From contig NZ_JAMDLH010000004.1 in the NCBI RefSeq assembly GCF_023721755.1, forward strand, positions 353,903 through 417,902: a stretch of DNA of 64,000 bases. Reading direction: 5' to 3'. The notes under the pieces were generated by a model. The model did no database searches. It was not told the DNA's origin and saw only the letters and a list, made by a program, of their open reading frames with translations. The position numbers and the translations under genes are program-made. The DNA comes from Pleomorphomonas sp. NRK KF1 (lineage in GTDB: Bacteria; Pseudomonadota; Alphaproteobacteria; Rhizobiales; Pleomorphomonadaceae). The first letter of the stretch is position 1, and every line of letters begins with the position of its first letter. This document shows, piece after piece, positions 7,677 through 16,524 of the stretch.

Positions 7677-9251
7677 ACAGGTCCACTTCCAGTTCTGCAG
7701 CGTCGACGTAATCGGCCAGCCGTGGCCATGCGGCTCGATCTGCGTCTCACCCACGTCGATGCACTCGCTGACGAAGTAGACGTGGTCGAGGTTGACCATC
7801 CACGCCCAGCCGGCGTCCCCCTTGGCCGAGAAGCCCGTCTTGCCGTCCCATTCGGCCTGCTTCCAGAAGGGGTAGGACGCCTGGAGGCTTTCCGCCGCCT
7901 GCGCCTCGGCGAAGTGGGCATCGACGGCGGCGTTGCTGAAATAGCCGGCGTTGTAGGACTCGATGCCGGCCCAATCGCTCTGGTAGAGACTGTAGACCTC
8001 CTGCGGGCTGTGGCTGCCCCAGCCGAACAGAACGGGGTTGGCGTGCTTCAGCCGGCCGATGCCCTCCCAGGTGTCGCCCTTGGGGGTGATCTCGATGCCC
8101 AGCGCCTTCATCTGCTCGGAAAGCATCACCGCGAGGCCCTGGCGCACGCTGTCGCTGGAGGGGTAGATCACGTCGAAGGCGGCGCGGAGGCCGTCCTTGA
8201 CGCGCACGCCGTCGCCGCCCGGCGCCCAGCCGGCCTGATCGAGCAGCGCCTTGGCGGCGTCGACGTCCTCGTCGAGCCGCCCCTCCGGGTTGGACCACGG
8301 CAGGCCGTCGGCCGGGCCGTAGGCGGGCGTGCCGTGGCCGAGCAGCACCGCGTCGACCAGCGCCTTGCGGTCGAGGCCGAGGTTGATCGCCTTGCGGATG
8401 GCGATGTCCGAGGTCACGTCGTTGCCGATCGGGTAGCCGCCGGCGTCGGTCTTGCCCTCGTTGCGCAGCATGGGGAACACGATGCCGCGGTTGTCGACGG
8501 TATCGGCGATCACCGCCTTGAAGCCGTTCGGCAAGCTGTCGGCCAGCGTCGCGGGCACCGACACCACGTCCACCTTGCCGGCGTTGGCGGCGGCCAGCGA
8601 CGTGTCCTCGCCGGTGAACAGGAAGGTGATGCGGGTGAAGGGCGATGTCTTGCCGTAGTAGAACGGGTTGGCCTCGACGATCAGCTGCTCGCCCTCGGTC
8701 CACGACACCATGCGGTAGGGGCCGGAGCCGACCGGCTTGCGGGCATAGCCGGCGTCATATTCGGCAGCCGGCACGATGCCGAGCGAGTAGAAGTTCTCGA
8801 CGAAGGTGATCCACGGCCGCTTGAGCTTGATCACCACCGTCTCGTCGTCGGTGGCGGTGGCGCTTTCCATGACGGAGAGATCGACGGCGCCGCCCGACTT
8901 GGCCGTTTCAGTGAAGGTGAAGGCGACGTCCTTGGCCGAAAGCGGCGTGCCGTCGGAAAACTTGACGCCCTCACGCACCTTGACCGTCCAGGTCAGCCGG
9001 TCGTCGCTCAGGCTCCAGGCGGTGGCGAGATCGGGCGTCGTCGAAAGATCCGCCTCGCGCGTCAGAAGCGTCGACTGGAACAGCGGATGCCCATAGCGCC
9101 CCCAGCCGAGCACCGGATCGTACCCATCGTCGGGCTCGCCGCCGATGGCCAGCACCAGCTCCGTCTTGGGCGCGGCAAGGCTCGTGGTGGGATGAAACGC
9201 CACGAGGGCGGACGCCGCCAGAAGGGCGGTGAGGCAGGTACGAATGGACAC
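7671..9251 (-). CDS. nikA: Nickel-type ABC transporter substrate-binding protein
   Basis: A 526-residue SBP_bac_5 (cluster C) periplasmic binding protein. Residues 1-26 are a signal peptide (cleavage after TSLA). Family signatures include LTWTVKVREGVKFSDGTPLSAKDV and KPVGSGPYRM. It is the first gene of nikABCDE. Family members bind peptides, opines, or nickel with a chelator. Nickel is favoured because an exact NikR-type operator (GTATGA-N16-TCATAC) lies 85 bp upstream of the start. The protein is clearly divergent from E. coli NikA, and a metallophore-bound metal as substrate cannot be excluded. A 150-bp repeat lies directly after the stop. Confidence 0.82.
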   Translation of the reverse strand: MSIRTCLTALLAASALVAFHPTTSLAAPKTELVLAIGGEPDDGYDPVLGWGRYGHPLFQSTLLTREADLSTTPDLATAWSLSDDRLTWTVKVREGVKFSDGTPLSAKDVAFTFTETAKSGGAVDLSVMESATATDDETVVIKLKRPWITFVENFYSLGIVPAAEYDAGYARKPVGSGPYRMVSWTEGEQLIVEANPFYYGKTSPFTRITFLFTGEDTSLAAANAGKVDVVSVPATLADSLPNGFKAVIADTVDNRGIVFPMLRNEGKTDAGGYPIGNDVTSDIAIRKAINLGLDRKALVDAVLLGHGTPAYGPADGLPWSNPEGRLDEDVDAAKALLDQAGWAPGGDGVRVKDGLRAAFDVIYPSSDSVRQGLAVMLSEQMKALGIEITPKGDTWEGIGRLKHANPVLFGWGSHSPQEVYSLYQSDWAGIESYNAGYFSNAAVDAHFAEAQAAESLQASYPFWKQAEWDGKTGFSAKGDAGWAWMVNLDHVYFVSECIDVGETQIEPHGHGWPITSTLQNWKWTCN

Positions 9252-9335
9252 GGCAAAACTCCTCGCTCGCGTCGGGGACGCGGTCGTTGCACATCGAACA
9301 AACCGGAATGCGAGGCGACCATAAAACCGAGTCGA

Positions 9336-9363
9336 GTATGATGTCTACATAAAAAGATCATAC
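9336..9363. promoter_or_regulatory. NikR-like operator for the nik operon
   Basis: GTATGA at 9336-9341 and TCATAC at 9358-9363 are separated by exactly 16 bases, the published E. coli NikR operator arrangement. It lies 85 bp upstream of the nikA start, in the expected promoter area. No nikR gene is in the window, so the repressor must be encoded elsewhere. Confidence 0.8.
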
Positions 9364-9434
9364 CAGAGATCCGGAAAACTATCCATTTCCGGGGCGCGGG
9401 AGGGGTTGAGGGAGAGAGAGGCTGAGGGGGAAAA

Positions 9435-9685
9435 GGGGGAGTCCGATATCAACCCCTCGCCCCTTTCTGCCTGAGGTCCTCGCCTGCGCAAGGATGACAA
9501 TTTATACATATGTGACAAACAGATAGCGGTTGCGTTCACTTGCGGCGTTGTGTTCCGCGTAATGGCGGCGATGACGCATTGGGGCTTCGCAGGCGGCCTA
9601 TCCCACTACTCCCCTCTATATAAAGCTGTCATCCTTGCGCAGGCGAGGACCTCAGGCCGGAAGAGGCGCAACGCCGATATCACGC
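9435..9685. repeat. Left arm of long inverted repeat around the GIY-YIG gene
   Basis: About 250 bp that pair with 10033-10285. The arm contains a reverse family-1 end (9470-9499), a spacer with GATAGCGGTTG and GTTGTGTTCCGCG, and a forward family-1 end (near 9627-9656). Positions 9594-9653 are perfectly complementary to 10064-10123 over 60 bp; the rest has scattered mismatches. Confidence 0.85.
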
Positions 9686-9691
9686 TCCCCC

Positions 9692-9982
9692 TCACCACAT
9701 GATCGTCTCGAAGAGATCCTCCCACTCCGGGTTCATCTCCTCGATCGCCTTGATCTTCCATCCGCGCTTCCAGTGCTTCACCTGCTTTTCGCGCGCGATG
9801 GCGTCGACGATCTCGTCGTAGTCCTCGTACCAGACCAGCCGCGTGCAATTGTAACTGTCGGAAAACCCGCGATAGACGTGGTTGCGATGCTCCCAGATGC
9901 GCCCCTCCAGATCGGAGGTGACGCCGACATAGAGCACGCCCTGCGGCTTGTTGGTGACGATGTAGACCCAGCCCGGATTCAT
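9692..9982 (-). CDS. Small GIY-YIG nuclease
   Basis: A 96-residue single-domain GIY-YIG endonuclease of the short COG2827/YhbQ-like type. It has VYIVTNKPQGVLYVGVTSDL at residues 6-25 (the GIY...YIG pair reads VYI...YVG), the catalytic Arg in EGRIWEHR, Tyr and His nearby, and the family's RLVWYED and EKQVKHWKRGWK motifs. Such proteins are small predicted nucleases of mostly unknown role. The gene sits almost exactly at the centre of ~250-bp inverted arms made of the genome's dominant palindromic repeat, suggesting, as inference only, that the nuclease and repeat form one mobile or self-spreading unit. Confidence 0.88.
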   Translation of the reverse strand: MNPGWVYIVTNKPQGVLYVGVTSDLEGRIWEHRNHVYRGFSDSYNCTRLVWYEDYDEIVDAIAREKQVKHWKRGWKIKAIEEMNPEWEDLFETIMW

Positions 9983-10032
9983 GGGCCGAGCTTCGCGGAA
10001 ATGCGGGGGGTGTGCAACCGTGGATTAGGGAG

Positions 10033-10285
10033 ACCGATATCGGCGTTGCGCCCCTTTCTGCCCGAGGTCCTCGCCTGCGCAAGGATGACAGCTTTATATA
10101 GAGGGGAGTAGTGGGATAGGCCGCTCGCCACCCCCCAACGCGTCATCACTGCCACCCGCGCGGAACACAACGCCCGCAAGCGTATACAACCGCTATCCGC
10201 CTGTACCCTATATATAAATTGTCATCCTTGCGCAGGCGAGGACCTCGGGCAGAAAGGGGCGCAACGCCGATATAGCGCTCCCCGA
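10033..10285. repeat. Right arm of long inverted repeat around the GIY-YIG gene
   Basis: Inverse complement of 9435-9685: a reverse family-1 end (near 10061-10090), a shared spacer (10100-10200) and a forward end (10220-10249). It is perfect over 60 bp at 10064-10123. The region from here to the phoA stop holds no gene. Confidence 0.85.
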
Positions 10286-10324
10286 ACCGCCCCCATATAA
10301 CGCTCCCCTCCCCCAGAAAACGAG

Positions 10325-10358
10325 AGCGCCCCCACCGCTCTTCATCAGCGGGGGCGCT
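10325..10358 (-). terminator. Intrinsic terminator of the alkaline phosphatase gene
   Basis: On the minus strand a 9-bp stem (AGCGCCCCC/GGGGGCGCT) with a 16-nt loop is followed by CTCGTTTTCT, about 70 bases after the phoA stop. A closely similar copy is at 17567-17600. Confidence 0.8.
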
Positions 10359-10430
10359 GGGGAACCGGGGACCGGCCCTCCCGAGGTCGCCGAACGGGGC
10401 ACGATCGGCGACCTGCTATCGCTGTCGGCG

Positions 10431-11864
10431 TCAGTACTGGGCGTTGAAGCCGAAGGCCTTGGCGCTGGCCTTGTAGACGTCGGTGTTGTCGACGAAGACC
10501 TGGCTTTCCGCCGGCACATGGTAGGCGGCGAGGCCGGCTTCCGCCTTGGCGACGGTGGTGAAGAAGTCGGCGCCCTTGCCCTTGGCGTAGAGCGGCACCA
10601 GCTCGCGGGTGTGGTTGTCGTTGTGCCAGCGGACCAGCGGCAGCGCGCCGGCGCCCTGGCTGACGATGTCCGAATAGGCGGCCTTGTCGGAATCCGGGCC
10701 CAGGAGCAGGCCGTTGCCGTGGTCGGTGGTGACGATCACCAGCGTGTCGTCCCAGGAGGAGTTCGCCTCCACCCAGTCGACCACCGCCTCGACCGACTGG
10801 TTGAAGTCGATCTGCTCCTCGATGAGGCGCGGCAGGTTGTTGGCGTGCGCGGCCCAGTCGACGGCGCCGCCCTCGACCATCAGGAAGAAGCCGTCGGGGT
10901 CCTTGGCCACCACTTCCAGCGCGCCGCGCGTCATGGTGGGCAGGTCCGGCTCATTGGCGAGGAGGTTGCCGGCGGCGACGCCCGCGCGGTTGAACTGCAG
11001 CGTGGCGTTGTTTTCCACGGTGCCGAGCACCTTGGTCTTGCCGCCGAGGTCCAGCGTGCCGGCGGCCAGCGCCTCGAAGTCGGCGCGGGTTTCGATCAGC
11101 TTGTAGTCGGTGGCGCCGGCCTTCAGCTTCTCCCAGGTGTCCTTGCCGCCGACATACTTGAAGGCCGCGTCGTCCTTGGGCTCCATCGGCTTGCCGTTCT
11201 TGTCGAAATAGGGGTGGCCCGAACCCATGACGACGCTCGCAAGGCCGCTCTCCACGATCTCCTTGCCGATGCCGACATAGTCGTTGCGGCTGCGGTTGTG
11301 GGCGAGGAAGCCGGCCGGCGTCGCGTGGCTCCACTGCACCGAGGTGATGACGCCCAGCGCCCGGCCGCTTTCCACCGCCATCTCGCCGATGTGCGTGAGG
11401 CGCTGGTCGGTGTTCGACCAGTTGATGGCGTTGTTGTAGGTCTTGTGGCCGGTGGCGAGCGCCGTGGCGGCGGCGGCGCTGTCGGTCACGTCGGCGCGGA
11501 CGTAGTCGTAGCCGGCGAAGAAGCCGGCATAGTCGCCGATGGCGCCCTTGAAGACGGTGTCGACCGGCGCGGCATCCCAGATGGCGGCCGAATCGAACTT
11601 GACCGAGCCCTCGTCGGTGCCCGTCGGCTCCTTGTTGGTGTTGAGCGGGTGGGTCGACATGAACAGCTTGGTGTCGAAGCCGTCATAGACCTCGTGGCCC
11701 AGGCCGCCGTGGCGGTAGTAGCTCGCCGCGTGCCAGGTGTTGATGCCGGCGCCGTCGGAAATCATGACGATGACGTTCTTGGCGACGCCGTCGGCGGCGA
11801 CGGCGGCCGGCACGATCGCCGACGTCGCGGCGAAGGCGATCAGGAATGTCTTGATCAAGCGCAT
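10431..11864 (-). CDS. Alkaline phosphatase (PhoA family)
   Basis: A 477-residue exported phosphatase. Signal peptide 1-24 (cleavage after AVAA). Metal and catalytic motifs of the alkaline phosphatase superfamily are present: MISDGAGINTW (Asp37 metal ligand), TDSAAAATALATGHKTYN with catalytic Ser129, WSHATPAGFLAHN, EGGAVDWAAHANN and TDHGNG. It hydrolyses phosphomonoesters in the periplasm, releasing phosphate. The start at 11864 is preceded by GGGAG at good spacing; an in-frame start 18 codons upstream lacks one and would bury the signal peptide. A short CTGTC/GACAG dyad is just upstream, but a full PhoB box was not found. Downstream and upstream flanks recur, fused together, at 17555-17695. 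Confidence 0.9.
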   Translation of the reverse strand: MRLIKTFLIAFAATSAIVPAAVAADGVAKNVIVMISDGAGINTWHAASYYRHGGLGHEVYDGFDTKLFMSTHPLNTNKEPTGTDEGSVKFDSAAIWDAAPVDTVFKGAIGDYAGFFAGYDYVRADVTDSAAAATALATGHKTYNNAINWSNTDQRLTHIGEMAVESGRALGVITSVQWSHATPAGFLAHNRSRNDYVGIGKEIVESGLASVVMGSGHPYFDKNGKPMEPKDDAAFKYVGGKDTWEKLKAGATDYKLIETRADFEALAAGTLDLGGKTKVLGTVENNATLQFNRAGVAAGNLLANEPDLPTMTRGALEVVAKDPDGFFLMVEGGAVDWAAHANNLPRLIEEQIDFNQSVEAVVDWVEANSSWDDTLVIVTTDHGNGLLLGPDSDKAAYSDIVSQGAGALPLVRWHNDNHTRELVPLYAKGKGADFFTTVAKAEAGLAAYHVPAESQVFVDNTDVYKASAKAFGFNAQY

Positions 11865-12026
11865 CTGGAGCTCCCCTGTCCGAAGTGACAGAGGAGGCGT
11901 AACGTTATACCATTGCACTTATGCGACACCGGCCGCGCATCCGTGGTAGTGCGGATGGCGGCGGCAAGTCCGGCGGGAGAGTGGGCGGCCCGTATCACGC
12001 GCCCTCAGCCAAGCGCCCCTCTCCCC

Positions 12027-12683
12027 CTACCTCGCAACTTCCAGCTTGGCGAAGGCGTGGTCGAACAGGCGGTTCCATTCGTCGACAAGGTCGATCTCGT
12101 CGGGTTTGCGCAGCCAGCGCAGTTGCAGCCCGTCCATCAGGGCCAGCACGTGCCGGGCGACGTGCTCGGCGTTGGCAACGCCCCGGATCGACCGGGCGAA
12201 CAGCGTGAGCGCCATGTCTTCCCGGTCCTGGAAATAGCCGTGGGCGGGGTGCGTCGGCTCCAGCGATTCGGCGTTGAGCACGCTGTAGAGGCGGACGATT
12301 TCCGGCTGGCCGGCGTTGCGGCGGATCAGGGCGGTGCAGAGCTGGCGCAGCGTCACCGGCAGCGGATCGAGGTCGATGTCGTCCCGACTCACCCCGAGCA
12401 GCCCGGCCAGCGCCTGGAAGTCGGCCTCGTCGCGATACTCCAGCACGGCGATCAACAGCCGCGCCTTGTTCTGGAAGTGATGCAGCACGCCCGCCTCGGT
12501 GATGCCGCAGAGCACGGCGGCGTCCCGCAGCGTCACCCCCCAGAAGCCGCGCTCGGCAATCAGCTGGGTCGCCGCCTCGATGATCTGCGAGCGGCGCGCG
12601 TCGGCCGATTTGCGCTCGCGCGTCAGGCGGGGCGGGGGTGAAAGCTCTCGGGCCAAGGGAATCGACTCTCTTCGTAAATTCAC
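12027..12683 (-). CDS. TetR-family repressor of the GH3/permease operon
   Basis: A 218-residue regulator starting with GTG. The N-terminal HTH reads RRSQIIEAATQLIAERGFWGVTLRDAAVLCGITEAGVLHHFQNKARL, a canonical TetR HTH (about 30-76). The C-terminal ligand domain is unremarkable. It is divergent from the beta-glucosidase gene, sharing a 115-bp region that contains an AATAC-N7-GTATT palindrome. By position it is the local repressor of the sugar operon, with a glycoside-derived ligand inferred. Confidence 0.88.
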   Translation of the reverse strand: MNLRRESIPLARELSPPPRLTRERKSADARRSQIIEAATQLIAERGFWGVTLRDAAVLCGITEAGVLHHFQNKARLLIAVLEYRDEADFQALAGLLGVSRDDIDLDPLPVTLRQLCTALIRRNAGQPEIVRLYSVLNAESLEPTHPAHGYFQDREDMALTLFARSIRGVANAEHVARHVLALMDGLQLRWLRKPDEIDLVDEWNRLFDHAFAKLEVAR

Positions 12684-12737
12684 GGATGGCCTTCTTATAG
12701 CACATCTTTTTCGCCTCCGTCAGCGTCGCGCCCCGGC

Positions 12738-12766
12738 TTTACAGAATACCTAGTATGTATTAAGTA
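12738..12766 (+). promoter_or_regulatory. GH3 promoter with operator in the spacer
   Basis: TTTACA at 12738-12743 and TAAGTA at 12761-12766 are 17 bp apart. The palindrome AATACCTAGTATGTATT (12745-12761) fills the spacer, so a bound TetR dimer would exclude RNA polymerase. The -10 match is weak; the palindrome is clear. Confidence 0.5.
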
Positions 12767-12798
12767 AGGCGCATCGCGTTACTCGAGGGAGGACCAGA

Positions 12799-15084
12799 AT
12801 GACCCTTAACCGCCCCCACACGGAGGCGGCGCCCGACGCTGCGTCGCCGGCACCGGAAGCCTTCGCCCCAGACACCTTCACGCAGGCCGTCGACCGGGTG
12901 CGCAAAGGCGCCAAGCCCGTTGACGAAGCCCGCGCGCTCTATGCCCGCATGACCGCCGACGAACGCCTTTCGCTGCTCGGTGGCGACCAGCCCTTCTGGG
13001 AGGCCATGCAGAGCCTGGTCGAGGACGGCTACAACGTCTACCCCTACGTCATGGGCGCGGTGGACCGGCTGGGCGTTCCCGGCGTGCGCTTCGCCGACGG
13101 TCCGCGCGGCTCGGTTCTCGGCCGCTCCACCTGCTTCCCCGTCTCCATGGCGCGCGGCGCCACCTGGGACGTTGCACTGGAGGAGAAGGTCGGCGAGGTG
13201 ATCGGCCGGGAAATCCGCGCCCTCGGCGCCAACTTCTTCGGCGGCGTCTGCATCAACCTGCCGCGCCATCCGGCCTGGGGCCGGGTGCAGGAGACCTACT
13301 CCGACCAGCCGGTGATCCTCGGCGAGATGGGCGCGGCGCTGACGCGCGGCATCCAGCACCATGCCATGGCCTGCGCCAAGCACTTCGCGCTCAACAGCAT
13401 GGAGAACGCCCGCTTCTCGGTCGACGTCACCATTGCCGAGGCCGACCTGCACGAAACCTTCCTGCCGCATTTCAAGCGCGTCATCGATGAAGGCGCCTTC
13501 GCGGTAATGAGCTCCTACAATTCGGTCAACGGCACCTGGGCCGGCCAGAACGCCGACCTGCTGACCAGGACGCTGCGCGACACCTGGCAATTCGAAGGCT
13601 TCGTCATCACCGACTTCATCTGGGGCATGCGCGACGGCGGCAAGGCCCTCGTCGCCGGGCTCGACGTCGAGGCGCCGATGCGCCAGCAGCGCGGCGAACG
13701 CCTGCCGGCCGACCTCGACAGCGGCAAGTGCAGCTGGGCCGACGTCGAGCGCGCCGGCCTGCGCATCCTGAAGACGCAGTTGCGCTTCTATGCCCAGCGC
13801 GACGCCGCCGATCCCGCGCCGTCGGTGGTCGCCTCCGCCGATCACGTCGCCCTCGCCCGCGAGGCGGCCGGCCGCGCCATGGTGCTGTTGCGCAACGAGA
13901 CGGTGGGCGCCGCCCCGGTGCTGCCGCTCGATCCGAGAAAGCTCGCCTCGCTTGCCGTCGTCGGCCGCCTTTGCGACACGCCCAACACCGGCGACCTCGG
14001 CTCGTCGTCGGTGCGCGCGCCCTATGTCGTCACCCCGCTCGCCGGCCTCGGCAAGGCGCTTGAGGGCACCTCCGTCGCGCTGCACTCCGACGCGTCCGGC
14101 GATCCGGCCAAGGCCGCCGCGCTGGCCGCCAAGGCCGACGCAGCCGTCGTGGTCGTCGGCTATACCTCGGCCGACGAAGGCGAGTTCGTCGACGGCTCGG
14201 TGGCAACCCGCGCCGACCTCCTCGCCCTCTACCCCGAGGCGCGGAACGACGCGGAACGCGCCCAGCGCGACAAGGTGCTCGCAACCCTCGGCGGCGGCAC
14301 CAGCGTGGTCGGCGGCGGCAAAGCCGGCGGCGATCGCCTGTCGCTGGGCCTGCTGCCGGAGGACGTGGCGCTGATCAGGGCCGTGGCCGCCGTCAATCCG
14401 CGCACCGTCGTGGTGATCGAGACGGCCGGCGCCGTCATCGTCCACGACTGGAAGGATCTGGTGCCCGCCATCCTCATCGGCTGGTACGCCGGTATGGAAG
14501 GCGGCCACGCGCTGGCCGAGGTGGTCTTCGGCAAGCGCAACCCCAGCGGCCGCCTGCCCTACCCGATCCCGGCCGATGCCAGGGACACGCCCTTCTTCGA
14601 CCGCGATGCCAAGGCCATCACCTACGACCACTGGTACAGCCACCGCCTGATGCAGAAGAACGGCGTCGCCGCCGACTTCCCCCTCGGCTTCGGCCTGTCC
14701 TACTCGGCCTATCGCCTGTCCGACATGCAGGTCGATCCGGCCGGCGATGACAGCCTCAAGCTCCGCGTCACGGTGGCCAACGCCGGTGCCGTGGCCGGCC
14801 ATCACGTGGTGCAGGTCTATGGTGCGCGCACCGACGGCGACCGGGCCGACGAGCGCGAGCTGCTCGGCTTTGCCGTGGTGGATCTCGCCGCCGGTGAGCG
14901 GAAGACGGTCGAGGTGACCGCCTCGCTGCTGCCGCTCGGCCGCTGGGATGCCGCCACCCGCCGCATCCGCGTCGCATCCGGTCTCATCCGCGTCGAAGCC
15001 GCCGGCTTCTGGGGCGATCCCGACCGTCTCACCGCCACCATCAATGTCACTGGCAACGTCACTGGCAAGATCGCCGGCAACTGA
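12799..15084 (+). CDS. Glycoside hydrolase family 3 beta-glucosidase
   Basis: A 761-residue GH3 enzyme. The N-terminal TIM-barrel domain has LGVPGVRFADGPRG (substrate loop), AKHFALNS (194-195 KH) and the catalytic nucleophile Asp272 in GFVITDFIWG. The (alpha/beta)6 sandwich follows (GRLCDTPNTGDLGS), with VVVIETAGAV and GWYAGMEGGHALAEVVFGKRNPSGRLPYPIP. A fibronectin-III-like C-terminal domain (from about 650) ends the protein. No signal peptide is seen, so it acts on sugars already imported, fitting the permease gene 84 bp downstream. An AGGGAGGA sequence precedes the ATG. Confidence 0.92.
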   Translation: MTLNRPHTEAAPDAASPAPEAFAPDTFTQAVDRVRKGAKPVDEARALYARMTADERLSLLGGDQPFWEAMQSLVEDGYNVYPYVMGAVDRLGVPGVRFADGPRGSVLGRSTCFPVSMARGATWDVALEEKVGEVIGREIRALGANFFGGVCINLPRHPAWGRVQETYSDQPVILGEMGAALTRGIQHHAMACAKHFALNSMENARFSVDVTIAEADLHETFLPHFKRVIDEGAFAVMSSYNSVNGTWAGQNADLLTRTLRDTWQFEGFVITDFIWGMRDGGKALVAGLDVEAPMRQQRGERLPADLDSGKCSWADVERAGLRILKTQLRFYAQRDAADPAPSVVASADHVALAREAAGRAMVLLRNETVGAAPVLPLDPRKLASLAVVGRLCDTPNTGDLGSSSVRAPYVVTPLAGLGKALEGTSVALHSDASGDPAKAAALAAKADAAVVVVGYTSADEGEFVDGSVATRADLLALYPEARNDAERAQRDKVLATLGGGTSVVGGGKAGGDRLSLGLLPEDVALIRAVAAVNPRTVVVIETAGAVIVHDWKDLVPAILIGWYAGMEGGHALAEVVFGKRNPSGRLPYPIPADARDTPFFDRDAKAITYDHWYSHRLMQKNGVAADFPLGFGLSYSAYRLSDMQVDPAGDDSLKLRVTVANAGAVAGHHVVQVYGARTDGDRADERELLGFAVVDLAAGERKTVEVTASLLPLGRWDAATRRIRVASGLIRVEAAGFWGDPDRLTATINVTGNVTGKIAGN

Positions 15085-15168
15085 TCCCCCCCTTTTGCCG
15101 AGCCGACCCGCCGCCGGGGCCCACCCCCTGATCCCCGGCGGCGTGGTCGATCCCTGCGGAGATTTCCC

Positions 15169-16449
15169 ATGACCTCTGTTCCTTCGTCCGAGGGCGAAGC
15201 CGCCCTCCCCTGGTCTGCCTCCATCGGCGACGCCGAGCAGCCGCGCGTTCCCTATCGCCTGGGCATCGCGCTCTGCGCCGGCGTGCTCTTGTGGCTCGGG
15301 CCCTATTTCGGCACCGCCACCGTGCTGCTGCCGGCCCGCGTCGCCATCATCGATCCCGGCAACAAGGCCAACATCATCGCCATGCTGTCGATCGCGGCCA
15401 TGGTGGTCGCCACCGTCGCCAACATCCTGATCGGCGCCCTGTCCGACCTGACGCGCTCGCGCCTCGGCCGCCGCACGCCCTGGCTGATCGCCGGCTCGGT
15501 TGGCTCGGCCGCCATGCTGATCCTGATGGGCAAGGCCGACAGCGTCGGCCTGCTCTTGGTCGAGTGGTGCATCTTCCAGGTGTTCCTCAACGCCATCGTC
15601 GCGCCGCTCCTGGCGGTGATTTCCGACCGGATCGCCCCGGCCCACCGCGGCACCATCTCGTCGATCTACGCCTTCGGCTTCACGCTCGGCCTCTACGGCG
15701 GGCAGTATTTCAACGCCCGCTTCCTCGACGACCTGATGACCGGCTTCGTCTCCATGGCGGTGCTGATCCTGCTGTCGGGGCCGATCGCCGCGATGATCAT
15801 GCGCGAGGCCTCCAGCCGGCCGATGCCGAGGCGCACCCTCAGCCGCGACATGATCCTCGACAACTTCTCCATTCCCCGCCGCAACGCCCGCGACTACTAC
15901 CTCGCCCTGTTCGGCAAGCTGATGATCACCACCGCCACCTTCGCCATCCAGGGCTACCAGCTGTTCATCCTCACCGACTACCTCAAGGTGGCCGAGGGCG
16001 ACGTCGGCCGGCAGATCGAGCTGATCTCCATCATCCTGATGGTCACGGCGCTGGCCATGGCGCTGGTGGCCGGCCCGATCTCCGACAAGATCGGCCGCCG
16101 CAAGGGCCCGGTGGCGCTCGCCGGGCTGATGGTCGCCGTCGGCGCGCTGGTGCCCTTCTTCTCCACCGCGCCCTGGACCATGCTGGTCTACGCGCTGATC
16201 GCCGGCATCGGCAGCGGCATCTTCAACTCGGTGGATCAGGCGCTCAACGTCGAGGTGCTGCCCAACCCGGCCACCGCCGCCAAGGACCTCGGCGTGCTCA
16301 ACCTCGCCAACACCGGCGGCCAGATCCTCGGCCCGGCCATCGCCGCCGTCGCCATCTCGGCCATCGGCTACCAGATGATCTTCCCCACGGTCGCCGTCGT
16401 CGCCGTCATCGGCGTCGTCATGATCGCCATGATCCGCTCGGTCCGCTGA
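15169..16449 (+). CDS. MFS/GPH-type sugar permease
   Basis: A 426-residue, 12-helix inner-membrane transporter. The loop between helices 2 and 3 reads GALSDLTRSRLGRRTPW, the conserved D-(x)-T-(x)-R-x-G-RR-P motif of the GPH sugar:cation symporter/MFS group, and the equivalent loop in the second half is GPISDKIGRRKGP. It lies 84 bp behind the GH3 gene and is likely co-transcribed and repressed by the same TetR protein. The probable substrate is an oligosaccharide or glycoside that the GH3 enzyme then cuts; this is inference from the pairing. Confidence 0.87.
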   Translation: MTSVPSSEGEAALPWSASIGDAEQPRVPYRLGIALCAGVLLWLGPYFGTATVLLPARVAIIDPGNKANIIAMLSIAAMVVATVANILIGALSDLTRSRLGRRTPWLIAGSVGSAAMLILMGKADSVGLLLVEWCIFQVFLNAIVAPLLAVISDRIAPAHRGTISSIYAFGFTLGLYGGQYFNARFLDDLMTGFVSMAVLILLSGPIAAMIMREASSRPMPRRTLSRDMILDNFSIPRRNARDYYLALFGKLMITTATFAIQGYQLFILTDYLKVAEGDVGRQIELISIILMVTALAMALVAGPISDKIGRRKGPVALAGLMVAVGALVPFFSTAPWTMLVYALIAGIGSGIFNSVDQALNVEVLPNPATAAKDLGVLNLANTGGQILGPAIAAVAISAIGYQMIFPTVAVVAVIGVVMIAMIRSVR

Positions 16450-16481
16450 CAGAACGGCTTCGGAAGCGACACCAAACCTGC

Positions 16482-16504
16482 AAGGGCCGCCCAGCGCGGC
16501 CCTT
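16482..16504 (+). terminator. Intrinsic terminator of the GH3/permease operon
   Basis: A 9-bp stem (AAGGGCCGC/GCGGCCCTT) with a 5-nt loop, 33 bases after the permease stop, followed by CGCCTTTGG. The T-tract is short. Confidence 0.65.
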
Positions 16505-16524
16505 CGCCTTTGGCGACACGCCCC

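Noticed and set aside
5657..7921. 754-codon minus-strand frame across nikC and nikB
   Set aside because: It is the nikC frame extended upstream through nikB in another frame; only the nikC part is real.
11865..11935. PhoB box upstream of the alkaline phosphatase
   Set aside because: Only one CTGTCAC-like half-site and a short CTGTC/GACAG dyad; the direct-repeat spacing of a Pho box is absent.
12760..15645. 961-codon minus-strand frame opposite the GH3 gene
   Set aside because: Low-complexity His/Arg/Gly-rich translation, no motifs; the plus-strand GH3 enzyme has a complete active site.
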